DNA of 64,000 bases from contig CACRSC010000030.1 in NCBI GenBank assembly GCA_902651635.1, forward strand, positions 468,641 through 532,640, in the 5' to 3' direction. The notes under the pieces are model-generated. The model was not told where the DNA came from. It ran no database searches and saw nothing but the letters and a program-made list of their open reading frames with translations. The DNA is from Mastigamoeba balamuthi. Taxonomy: Eukaryota > Evosea > Mastigamoebida > Mastigamoebidae. The translations under genes were made by a program, and so were the position numbers. This document shows positions 21,700 through 32,163 of this stretch, one piece after another; position 1 is the stretch's first letter; every line of letters begins with the position of its first letter.

Positions 21700-22240
21700 T
21701 GCTCATGGCAGCAAGGGCCCAAGCCCTGCATGCCACGCTGGGGTTGGAGGAGCTGATCCAGCAGCACACTGCGCCGTTCCTCAAGGCGTTGGATCGCGTA
21801 CAGGCGGAGGGGCGCCGGATGCTGGCAGAGAGGGAGGCCCAATGGAGGCAGTGGCAGCAGCAGAGCGCAAGACTTCACGCAGAAGCTCACGGACGAGCGC
21901 CTTGAGGTCGACCTGAGGCTCGCGGGTGCACTTGCAGCCCTCGAGAAGAGGCTGCAGAGACAGCACAGGACCGAGTGCGAGCAGGGCGCTCAGGAGCATG
22001 CGCGTGAGCTCACGGCCCTCGAGCAGCGGCTTGCCGCTCTCGAGCAGCAGCACAAGGAGGACACAAAGAAGCACTCAGCCGAGCTTGCAGCCCTCAAGCA
22101 GCGCAAGGAGGACATGCACATGCATCCCAGAAGCTGCCCTCGCAGCCCTCGAGCAGAGGCTGCAGGCACAGCACATGACCGAGGTCCAGGAGGTCCGGGA
22201 GGCTTGCAGGCGAGCTCGCAGCGCTTCGGCGTGAGCTGCA
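21700..22240 (+). pseudogene. Broken coiled-coil gene fragment
   Basis: Coiled-coil coding sequence is visible in pieces: QALHATLGLEELIQQHTAPF near 21705, AALEQRL-type repeats from about 21930, and LAALEQRLQAQHMTEVQEVR near 22150. The repeated unit AALExRLxxQH suggests a tandem heptad protein. The pieces sit in different frames without splice sites between them, so it looks like a decayed gene. Family not recognised. Sequence on both sides (21056-21700, 22240-22634) is of lower GC than neighbouring genes and shows no intact gene. Confidence 0.4.
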
Positions 22241-22634
22241 CCCCCTGCTCGTGCACACGGCACTTTCAGTGCTGCGGGCTGCCATACTCTCAACGAGCTC
22301 CGAAATCCCATCTCCGAGTGCCTGTGCCGGCTGATCTACAGTGCCAGGCCCAGGGGCAGTGGTCGTGACGCATTTCGTTCCTAGTGACACCGAAGGAGCA
22401 ACTGATGCAATTGCCACACAGACTTCCTGCTCTTGTTGTCAGTCAGCCAGCACCAGAGGGACGATGCCTGGTTGCGGTTATGCCTGCTGGCGAGAAGACC
22501 ATGAGAGGCAACTGCTCTCGTCAGAGCACTGGACCAAACCATGACATGAGCGCTCGATGCCACAAGTCCTCCGCAGTTATATTACTTGCCGAGCTACACA
22601 ACAGAGTACAACGCTCCGCGCCAGCGCTGCGCCG

Positions 22635-25600
22635 TTAGTAGCGCGCCCGCGCCCCTGCGCCCGCGCCGTACGCGCACCTGCCGCCCCCCCGCTGCTGCGG
22701 GCCCTGCAGCGCCGGCACGCCCGCCCCGGCCAGCGTGAAGCCCACCAGCGCGACGCCGGCCATCCCGTGGCCCTGCGCCCCCGCCTGCGGCCCCACGTAG
22801 TTGTTCACGCGCGGCCGCACGGCCCCCGCAGCCCCGCGCGACGCCGCGGCCCCCGCCGCCCGCCCCGCGCTGGCCGGCAGCTCGATGGGCGGCAGCGACT
22901 CGGTGGACCGCGTCGACGAGGGCCGCGAGCCCGCCGGCGACCCCGCGACCGAGGGCGGCGCGCTCCTGCGCTGCCCCTGCGGCGCCAGCGCCTCGGGCAG
23001 CTGCACGCGCTCGCGCTCGCGGGGCGCGCGGGGCTTCGCGGGGCCCACGACGACGCTGAGCTGCAGGCCCAGGGCCCCGCGCGTGTGCTGCGACGACGAG
23101 GGCGGCCGCGAGGGCACCGCGGGCTGCGCGGCGGCCGCAGAGGCGCCCACGCGGCGCGCGCGGGCCTCCTCGTAGCGCCCAAAGGCCCGCTGCATGACCT
23201 CGCGCGTCCGCTCGTCCACGGGCCACTCGTCCTCGTCGCCACCCTCGTCCTCGTCCCCTCTGGCCCCCGCGCCCCTCTGCGGCAGCGGCGCGGGCGCCTT
23301 GACCAGCGGCGGCATCACCAGCGGCGGGGGCGCGGAATCAACTGACACGGGCAGCACGGGCCGCAGCAGCGCCCTGAGCGCGGGCGCCACGGCCTGCTGG
23401 GGCGCCGCGGGGGCAGCGGGGGCAGCTGCAGGGGCAGGGGCAGCGGGCTGGGGCCTCGTGCGGGGGCCCGCGGGGGCTCAGCTGGCGGGCTTGGCGCGCG
23501 GGGCGCGAAGTTGAAGCCGCCGGGGACGATCATGCGCTGGAGGGCCGCCAGCGAGTAGTCGGGGCCCGCGGGGATGGCGGCCTCGGCGTACTGGGCCTCG
23601 AGCGAGGGCGAGGAGAGCGCGTAGAGGTCGCTGAGGTCGTCGGGGACGCCGGCGTCGAGCCAGCCGACGTCGAGCTCCTCGTCCACCAGCGCGTCGTCGA
23701 GCACCGCGCTCTCGAGCTCCGCCTGCGCCTGCACCGCCTGCCGCGCCCGGCTCATCCGCGCCCGCACCCGGTGGCCCCGCCACACCGCCTGGATCCGCGT
23801 CGCCCTGGCCTCCCGCTCCTCCGCCGTCGCCACGCGCGCCGCGACGCCCGCAGGGGCCGCGGAGACCACAGAGTTCGCAGAGTCCGCAGAGTTCGCGGAT
23901 CCCGCAGAGGTCGCACAGACCACGGGGGCCGCAGAGCTCGAAGAGTTCGCGGAGACCACAGAGTTCGCGGAACCCGCAGAGTTCGCAGAGCGCGCGGAGA
24001 CCGCGGGGCCGGCGGACCGGAGGCGCTGGAGGGCAGCGCGGATGGCGTTGCGGTCCTCGACGTCGGCGATGCCGGCCTTGTCGCGCAGCAGCTCGCGCAG
24101 GTCCTCGGCGTCGTACTCGGCGACCTCGGCGGGCCCCGAGCGCAGCCGCGCGAGCCGCTGCACGAGCCCGCCCAGCCCCAGCGGCCCCAGCAGCTCCGCC
24201 CACGCCCGCGCCCTCCCCGACCTCCGCGGCGTCTCTGCCACCGCCGCCTCTGCCCCGCGCGCGCTGCTCCGCGGCCTCTGCGCCGTCTCCGCTGCCGCCG
24301 CCGCTGCTGTGCTGCGCGACGCGGGGCGCTGGCGCTGGGACGCGGGGCCCGGGGTGCCCGGCAGCGCTGCGGGGGCCGGCGACGCCCTGCGCTCCTGAGG
24401 CGTCCGCAGCCGCTGGCCAGCCTCCCGCTCCTGCTGCTGCTCGGCGGCTGCAGCCCGGGCCTGCTCGTCCTGCTGCTTCTTCTTCTCGGCCTCTGCGAGC
24501 CGTTTCTGCGGAGTTGCCCACAATAAATTGATTTCGCGCCCCGCGGGGGCTGCGGGCTCTGCGGTGCGCGTGCCTTCTCCTCGAGGGCCCGCAGGCGCGC
24601 GTTCTCCTGCTCCTCGAGCTGGCGGGCCCTGCGGAGCTCGGCCTCGGCCTCGGCCTGGCGGGCGCGCTCCTCCTCGGCGGCCCGGGCGAGGCGGCGCTGC
24701 TCCTCGGCCTCGTGCAGCCGCCGCAGCCCCTCCTCCTCCTCCCGCCGCCGCCGCTCCGCCTCGGCCTCGGCCTGCCGCCGCCGCTCCTCCTCGGCCTCCC
24801 GCTCCCGCGCCCGCTGGGCCTCCGCCTCGGCCAGCGCCCGCCTGCGCTCCTCTGCAGCAGTGCAGTAGCAGTGCAGAGAGAACGTATGGGGGAAGAGGGG
24901 GTAGAAGATAATTGGTCAGGTTGATCATCGCGGAAGATGCACCAGGGGAGGAATTCCACGGGGCTGTGACGTGTGGGAAGAAATGGGGAATTGCCTTCTT
25001 GGGCGAGGCGGCGGCGCTCGCGCTCGTCCTCCTCGAGGCGCCTGCGCTGGGCCTCCTCCTCGGCGCGCCTGCGCTCCTCGGCGGCCCTGCGCTCCTCCTC
25101 CTCGCGCCGCCGCTGCTCCTCGCGCCGCTGCTCCTCCACGCGCCGCAGCTGCTCCTCCATCTCCCGCCGCGCCTGCTCCTCCCGCCGCGCCCGCTCCTCC
25201 TCCTCCCGCCGCCGCCGCTCCTCCGCTGCCGCCCGGCGCCGCTCCTCTGCGCCCCGCGACGCCGCATTCAGTTTCCAGGAATTCCGGGAATATTCTCAGG
25301 AATCCGGTTTTCCAGAGGAGTGGAAATCTTGGAAATCAGAAAGCAGTTGACCTTCGACGCGGAGGCGCTCGGCCTCGAGGCGGCGGCGCTTCTCGGCCTC
25401 CTCGCGCTCCCGGCGCTCGCGCTCGGCTCGGCGGCGCTCGGCGTCGCGGGCAGAGACCTCCTCCTCCTCGCGCCTGCGGACGAGCTGCGCGGCCGCGAAC
25501 TCCTCGTCGTCCGCGGAGGCTCTGCGCTCAAAGTCCGCGGACTGCGCCGCGCACTGCGCCTCGGCCCGCGCCAGCGCCTCGCTGTCGCCGCGGGCGCGCT

Positions 25601-26739
25601 GCTGGCGGGCCTCGCAGGCCTCGAGGGCGCGCTGGCGCCGCTCGTCGATCCGCCGCAGCTTCTCCGCCGTCTCCGCGGACTCTGCGGACTCCGCGGACTT
25701 GGCCGACGACTCCGCGGATTCCGGCGCAGATTTGCCCTCGGCCTGCGGGATGTTGATGCGACGTTCCAGGCTGTCTTTTTGGAATCGCACGGGCGGCAGG
25801 GGCTCGCCTGAAGATTCGCCTATCTTCTCGCCACTCGGAGTCTGCGCGGCCGGAATCAGTTGTGTGACGTGTCGCGGCTCTTCGGACCTGCGACGCCGCT
25901 GCTCGCTCAGCGGCTCGTGCGAGCGTGTCGCTCAGGTCGCGGGCCACGGTGGCCACGGCGTCGTCTGCCGTGACGTGGCCTGCCGCCCGCCCGCCGCCGT
26001 CGCCTTCGTCGATCTCGTCGGGCGCCGGCATCGCGTTGAGGAACGCCATGGCCGAGGCCCTGTTGGCCGCTGCCGCAGACCCGCCGCTGACGTTGATCTC
26101 CGTCACCACCGCCGCCGCCTGCCCGAGTCAATTGATTGCTGTGAATCAATTGATTTGGCCTCTCGATGCGACGTGGCGTGGACGGAGCGATGCGACGCAC
26201 GGTGCGGCGGAGCGACAGCAGCAGCGCGTCGAGGTCGTCCTCGGTGGCCTTGAGGCTGCCCAGCCGCCCTGTCGGGCCGCCCGCAGAAGCCCCGGTCAGT
26301 TGCGCCCGCGTGGGGGGGTCTTTGCGTGGGGTGCGTGCGCCCCGAATCAGTTGATTCCGCGGGCTGCCTGATATTTCCCCGCGGCTGTTATTTATAGATC
26401 TGGCGCGCACTGTCCACCGCCGCCTGCAGCGCCTCGGCCGTCTCCGCGCTCGTGGGGTCCGCCGCAGCGCCCGCCGCCCCCTCTGTGCCCGCACCCCCCG
26501 CGGACGTCAGCGGAAGCGGCGTGTGACGTGGCAGGCGTGGCCGCTGACGCACGGGGTGAAGTGGCGTGGGGCAGAGGTGGCAGCGCCAGCGACGCGAAGT
26601 GGCAGAGGACGCGGTCCACAAAGCCCGCGTCCACGTCGTCCTCGTCGCCCTCGCCGCCGGAGCCGCCGCCCGGGGGCTCGGGGGGCCGGGACACGAGGTC
26701 CGCGAGAGCCTCGTCGATCTCGCGGTCGAGCTCGTCCAT
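22635..26739 (-). CDS. IQ-motif and coiled-coil protein, LRRIQ1-like
   Basis: Nine exons in frame give about 1116 residues: 26553-26739, 26411-26482, 26201-26268, 25869-26118, 25352-25807, 24995-25246, 24574-24851, 23358-24505, 22635-23274. An acidic N-terminus (MDELDREIDEALADLV) precedes a long Glu/Arg coiled coil. A Ser/Ala/Asn repeat region, an IQ calmodulin-binding motif (TRIQAVWRGHRVRARM), an acidic block (ALVDEELDVGWLDAG) and DEWPVDERTREVMQRAFGR follow. The order IQ, acidic EE/W block, EEW..D..T..MxxRA recalls the C-terminus of LRRIQ1, but no leucine-rich repeats are seen. It may be a cilium- or cytoskeleton-linked calmodulin-binding protein. Introns 24506-24573 (GCACGC) and 24852-24994 (GCAATT) have GC donors. 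The 23275-23357 junction and the 25808-25868 intron are less certain. Confidence 0.55.
23870..24000 (-). repeat. Coding minisatellite (Ser-Ala-Asn repeats)
   Basis: Short repeats of GAGTTCGCGGA/GAGTCCGCAGA encode SANSAG, SANSVV and SANSADS units inside the IQ/coiled-coil gene. A similar TCCGCGGACTC repeat encodes SAESAE units near 25680. Confidence 0.7.
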
Positions 26740-27047
26740 GCGGCGCCCTCTTTATTGCCCAGATTCTCCCCGCAGACAAAATATCTCGCAGGTCGGAGAA
26801 TCCGAAGATCCGGGGAGAGCAGGGGTGGCTCCCACTGGCATGCCGGGACGTCAGCAGCGCACCAAAAGCAATTGCTGCATTCGCAGTGGACGCGGAAATG
26901 ACAGGCGCTATTGAGGAGGGCCAGAGGGTGGAAAGCTAATCCGTTCTGGAACAACCTGCTCGCCCTCACCCTCTAGGAGTGATTGGAATAAGGAATCTGT
27001 CGTTCCTCAGGCAGGGGTGCCGAGCCACTCAGCGTGCTTCCAGCTGC
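26740..27047. other. Intergenic with ATATCTCG/GAAGATCCG words
   Basis: Between the start of the IQ gene (26739, minus) and the 3' end of the next minus gene. AAAATATCTCGC and CCGAAGATCCGG lie at 26778-26812, 40-70 bases upstream of the ATG, and resemble the upstream element seen at other genes. Confidence 0.4.
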
Positions 27048-29924
27048 TCATGGCCTCGTTTGGCCGAGGGAGCTCGCAGAGGCTGCCCTGGGGCCGCACA
27101 GCGAGAGGAGCAACTGCGGTCTGCAGCAGAGGGTGGGCCCGTAGAGGGACACCAGGCTCTCTGGGGGCACCGCGAGCACGTTGTCGCCCTCCCACTCCCT
27201 GCTGTCCGCCCTCTGCTGCGCCTCCCCGCGACCGCTGATGGCGACGACGAGGAAGCTGCCAGGTGCGCCCTGCAGTGCTGCAGCTGCGCCCCTGGTCGTG
27301 CCGTCGATGCCCTGGGGGGACAGCGTCGCTGGCTGGCCGGCGCCTGAGAGATCGATCGCAAGAGCCACGGGCACCACAGCGTCGGTGCCCTCGGGGACCA
27401 GGCTACCCACAACGCACAGCCTGCTCGTCCCAGGAGGTCAGCAACACTGCGTGCACGTGTGGGCGGGGATGGTACCCAGGGCTGCCCTCTGCCTGGCTGG
27501 CGGTACTCGGAATGGCCAGGGAGCTGTCTTGATGCTTGGCGATGTTTCCCCCGGCTGGGTCGTACCTGAAACGCTCGTGCAGCAGCTCGGCCCTCTTGGC
27601 GATTGCCCCGCGGTAGTGGCTCGACAGCTCGAAGCACTCTGCTGCCCACTGGGGCCGCAGCACTCGCACCAGGCGCTCCCACCCCGCGTGGAAGCCCTCC
27701 ATCAGCGCACTGGCCGACACGGCACTGTGGGGGTCCACGAACATGTTGTCTGTAAGGATCTTCGCAACCGCCCGTGCCCTGTGTGCGTCCTTGTGGAGCC
27801 CCGGTTGCTCTGCGAGGACCCTCCTGGCCCACATCTGGACCAGCAGGGGCTGCACCGTCGGGCACACGTTGCCAGAGAACTTGGTTTCGTGCTGCGAGTT
27901 GCAGTACGTCCCCAGCGCAACGAGGTCTCTGACGCGGGTGTCTGCGCCTGTGCTGTCGCGCAGATGGGAGTTCAGAGCGACTGTCTCGCCCAGCAGGGCG
28001 GGAGTGAGCACGTCCAGGGAGAGCAGCGCGTCGCTGATGTTGTACCGCTGGAGACGCCTGCACATGGCGCTGGCCAAGTCCCGGTAGGGCACTGCACCCA
28101 GCCCGGCGCCGTGTGTGCGCTTGAGGTCGCTGAGGGCCTCGAAGAGCACGGCCAGAGTGCGGGGGTGGCCTCCGCAGTCGGCAATGAGACAGCGGACACT
28201 GTCTGCCTCGAGCCAGCCCTTCTTGCCCTTGAACAGCTCCATCGCGTGGGCGAGCTCTATCTGCCTGAGGGGCACCCAGTCAATTGTCCTGCGAGGGAGG
28301 GAAGCGAGGCCGTGGCCGTGTGAGAACATAGGATAATCGGGCCAATGGGCCGGCAACACACCTCGCAGAGTGAGTCGCGTTGAGGAGGGCAAGGGAGTCC
28401 AGGGAGGTCACGAGACAGAAGAGAACTGCGTTACTCTGTGCGCTGTCACGGCGGCCGAAATCCTCGAGAGCGCTGCCGATCTCGGCCAGGACGCTGCCGA
28501 GCGACTCGGGGGCCGTCCTGAGGATCTCGTCGACGCCGAGGTAGAGGTTCTCTGCGCCGCTGTGTAGGGCCACAGCCCTGAGCGCCGTGCTCAGGTTCAG
28601 GCTGCGGAAGTGCGGGGATCCGTGTGCCCACCACACGAGGCTGTCCCACCTGTCGCCCACGTTGAACTCAAACAAGTACCTGCACCACAGTCAGGGCACA
28701 GCAGAGCTAGAGGATCCCTCCTGTTCCCCTCGGGAAGCACGCACGTTGCGAGGGCTCGGAGCGCCAGGCAGGGCACAGGGAAGAGGGCGTCGAACTCCTT
28801 GGTGTAGGGCGACCAGCTGTTGTACGTGACCAGCAGCGGTACCGCCTCCGACAGAGCATCGGCTACCAGCGCAGCTGCTCCAGAGCCCTCGTGCTGCGCG
28901 GGGTACTGTGCCCTGGCGTAGGCGGGCAGGTCTGTGATGACGGCGTCCAGGAGGTGCGACTTGCCCGACCCGGGGGCCCCCGCAGTGGCCACCAGCGTGT
29001 CCAGCGCCCTCGGGTCACGGCAGCTGCTGCCCCTCTCCACGCGACCAGCAAAAGAGGCAATCAGGGCGTCGTACGTGGCCTCGCGGCCTACGGTCCGATC
29101 GAACACCCTGTTGGTCCGCTGCACGCCAGCGAGCCACCCGTGAGCTCTGGTGCGGCAGCAAGAGCTGGCGTCAGGAGCAGGGCAGACGAGGTCGCACAAA
29201 ATTGGGCCTGCGCTGGTTAGTTTTGGGCCTGAGCGGCAGCTGCCCCGAGGAGATCACTGCCAGCACAGACCGAAGCAGCGTCTCTGGTGAACTTGCGTCC
29301 AGGACAGGCCCTGATGTTCCCAGCACAGTGCGGGGCACAGCAGCGACAGCGGAAGTGGAAGCAGTGACGATGGAGGCAGCAGAGGCCGGGCGGTGCTGGT
29401 GGAGCCAGTGGGCGATGGGCTGAGGAGAGCACAGGCGCTGCAGGGACCGCAGTTCCTCTGCTCGCATCTCGTGGATGGCCTCCTCGACGTCGCCAGGGAG
29501 GTCGCCTCCGAAGACACTGCGCAGGCGCTCCTTCTCATACTCTGCCTGGGGGAGGAAGCCAATGGAATCAGTTGTGTTGGGCTGCCATCACCTGGATTGG
29601 GCTGTGTGGTTGATGTGGCGCCAAGAACAGCACCAGGAGAGCAGCAGCGCCGTCTCTGTCGCCCTCGTCGGTCCGGCGGATGAGATAGGCCAGGGGAGGA
29701 GTGCAGTGGACTGTATGGTAGAGCAGCAGGAGGCGGGGGCCGTCGCAGGGGCCCAGGAGGCCAGCGAGGGCAGCCACCTTCCCGCTGCCTTGCTGCTGCT
29801 GCTGTCGCGTCACGTCGGGGATGGCCGCCCTGCTGCCTCCGCTGCCCCCTGGGCCCCCACGGCAGCCTGCTGGGCCTCCGGGGCTGGCCCGTGTCTCGCG
29901 TGGCCCTGCTGGCAGGTCGCCCAT
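27048..29924 (-). CDS. Crinkler/RHS-like P-loop NTPase gene
   Basis: Coding blocks, separated by short likely introns (donors GTGCGT and GTGTGT, acceptors CAG), run from about 29924 to 27048. Features in order are a variable N-terminus; a helical block (EYEKERLRSVFGGDLPGDVE); a P-loop GAPGSGKSHLLD near 28965 with ALDTLVATA before it; LLVTYNSWSPYTKEFD after it; an acidic Walker-B-like strand (NLYLGVDEIL); and a long helical region ending in strands HAVLLTSW and GSFLVVAISGRG. P-loop followed by V.YN and a D-E strand, with a C-terminal domain ending in ESLVSLYGPTL, is the layout of the NTPase module shared by Crinkler and trypanosome RHS proteins. The assignment comes from pattern memory only. 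The GC content is lower than in neighbouring genes. The exact exon limits are not settled. Confidence 0.45.
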
Positions 29925-30157
29925 GCGCTCGCTGGTCCTCGGGCACTGCAGAGCAGGCTGGAAAACAACTGATTTGAGATTTATCTGATTGGAAGGTATT
30001 TGATTCTTGTTCTTGTTTTCAGATTGATTTGGAGGCGTGACGTCGCTTCATGATATAAGTGACGTGGATGCCAACTCCCTACGGGGTGTTTTATCGGATA
30101 TCTGTTCAGATTCACGTATCTTTTCTGCCCACCCAACGGAAAACCAGCCCAACGACG
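29925..30157. promoter_or_regulatory. Divergent promoter with ACGTATCT motif
   Basis: Between the minus NTPase gene and OST48 (plus). It contains GATATAAGTGACGTGG near 30052, GGATATCTG near 30096, and CACGTATCTTTTC at about 30113-30125, some 35 bases before the OST48 ATG. Confidence 0.4.
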
Positions 30158-31626
30158 ATGGCGTTTGCGTTTGGCCTTCTGTGCGCCGCTGCGGCGCTCC
30201 TGGCGTGCGGTACGCGTGCTGGCCAGCCCCCGGAGCTGTTATCGCGTGGCGCCCGCGTTCTGGTGCTGCACGACTCTGCGGCCACGCGGGACTCGCACTC
30301 GGCTCTTCTCTCGTCCCTCGCCGGTCGCCCTCGCCTCCCCCGCGCCCCGCGCCGCTCACACCCCCTCGCAGGCCTCGGGTACTCCGTTAATCGCGCGCTG
30401 GCCGCGGAGGCGCCGCCGCTGCGGGCGTACGGCGTGTGGAACTTCGAAGCCCTCGTTCTGCTCTGCCCCTCGTTCGGTCCGCGGCGCCCGTCCCGCCCCC
30501 CCAGCGGCCGCGGCTGACGCGCCCCGCAGGCTACGACAGGCCCGGCGTCGGCCTCGACGACGTGGCCGCGTTCTACGACAGCGGGAGGTCCGTGGCGCTG
30601 CTGGGCGTCGCCTCGGAGGCCTCGCGGCGGCTCCTCGCCGAGTTCGGCGCCGCCGCCGACGCCACGCACGTCGTCGACCACGCGCACCACGTCAGCGCCG
30701 CCGAGGGCGATGCCCACGACGACGCCCTCGTGCTCAGCGCCGCGTGGGACGCGCTCTACGCGCGGCAGCAGCGCCCCGACGTGCTGCCCCGGGCCGACGC
30801 GTCGCGCTGGATCGCCTACAGCGGGGCCGCCGTCGCCGTCGACGAGGCCTCCCCGCTCGTGCTGCCCGTGCTGCGCGCAGAGGACACGGCCTACGGGCGC
30901 CGCACGGAGGGGCGCGGGGCCTCGCGGGCGCCGGGGGTCTCGGGCAGGTCGCTCGTCTTGGCTGCGCTCGCGCAGGGCCGCCACAACAACGCCCGCGCCG
31001 TCCTGACGGGCTCGCACGCGCTCTGCGGCGACGCCTACGCCGCCCTGCGCGTCCCGAGCGTCGCCGACGCCCGCGTGGTCGCGGCGACGGGCAACGGCGA
31101 GCTCTGCGCGGGGCTGCTGGCGTGGGCGCTGCACAGGAGCGGCCACATGCGCCTGCGCAACGTCTCGGTCGCCCCGCTGTCCCGCGCGGCCTCCGAGGCC
31201 CTGCGGGCGGGCGACGAGCTCGAGGTCGCCGCCGTCGTGGAGCTCTGGGACCCCGCGGCGCAGCAGTGGCGCCCGCGACCCTCGGGGGAGCTGCGCTGCG
31301 AGCTGCGGGCGCTGGGGGCCGCCGTGGCGGGCAGCCGCATGGCCCACGCGGGCGCGGGGAACCACACGGGGCGCCTCGCGGTGCCCGGGAGGCCCGGGGT
31401 GTACTGGATGTCCGTGCAGCTGCGCGAGTACGGGGCCACGTGGCTGACGTGGGAGCAGAGGGTCGCCGTGAGGCCCCCGAGGCGCTGCGAGGCCGCTGGC
31501 GCCCTGCGTCTCGAGTGCCTGGGGCCCTGGGGCGCTGCGTCCGCTGCCGCTGCCGCCGCTGCTGTTCTGGCGCTGTTGCACTGTCGCCACAAGAGCTGCA
31601 GCACAGGCAAGGCCAAGCAGGACTGA
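30158..31626 (+). CDS. DDOST: Oligosaccharyltransferase 48 kDa subunit (OST48/Wbp1)
   Basis: Exons 30158-30323, 30372-30476 and 30530-31626 give 455 residues. It has a signal peptide, then RVLVLHDSAATRDSHSALLSS (family: LVLLDN....THS.FF..L), NFEALVLLCPSF, DVAAFYDSGRSVALLG, a central SRWIAYSGAAVAV..SPLVLPVL, GRHNNARAVLTGSH (family: NNARV.FSGS) and NGELCAGLLAWAL. Near the end lie PGVYWMSVQLREYGATWL and VAVRPPRRCE, then one C-terminal span and a cytosolic tail ending KAKQD. That tail is a KxKxx dilysine ER-retrieval signal. OST48 is a scaffold subunit of the complex that transfers glycans to Asn in the ER lumen. Introns are 48 and 53 bases with GTCGCC and GTCCGC donors. Confidence 0.92.
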
Positions 31627-31639
31627 AACAAGCAACCAC

Positions 31640-32140
31640 TGAGTGTGGCTGGCTGAGCAGCCGTGCTGTTCCGAATTCATGTGCTTCTCTAGTGGAGGGA
31701 GGGCTTCTCATGCCAGTTGCCAAGAGTGTGAGCCAGCTCCTTGTCCAAGACGGATCAGCTTGGTTTAGACTCCCGGGGCATCGAATGTCCGTCGATGTGC
31801 CTCCGGTGTTCCTTTGTGCTGACACCATGGCGGCCCTAATAAGACAGGGAAACGTGTGTGATGTGCAGAAGCCATCCTGCTTGGAGTTTCCCACTGCTAT
31901 CTCCGCCACGAGGATGGCACGGTGCTCAAGCCTCCCATCTTGTGCGAACTGACAACCGCACGCCTCTGAGTCCAGCAGCCAATAACCTGATGGCACTCAA
32001 GTACCTGTGGCCAGACTGCATCACCTCTCGATGGTCTCGCGCTCTCAGCGCCCCACCAACTCGACGGCGTCACTCGGGCGAATCCGGCATTGGGTCGAGT
32101 CAAACAACTGTCCAACTGATACCCACACAGAGTCTCAGTG
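31640..32140 (+). pseudogene. Relic of protein-coding sequence, family unknown
   Basis: Lower-GC sequence with protein-like stretches in changing frames, for example LLMPVAKSVSQLLVQDGSAW near 31710 and NNLMALKYLWPDC near 31982. No start, splice sites or complete frame is seen. It fills the space between the convergent OST48 and CLC genes and is probably a decayed gene copy. Confidence 0.35.
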
Positions 32141-32163
32141 CCCTTTTCAACGGTGGGCGGCTC

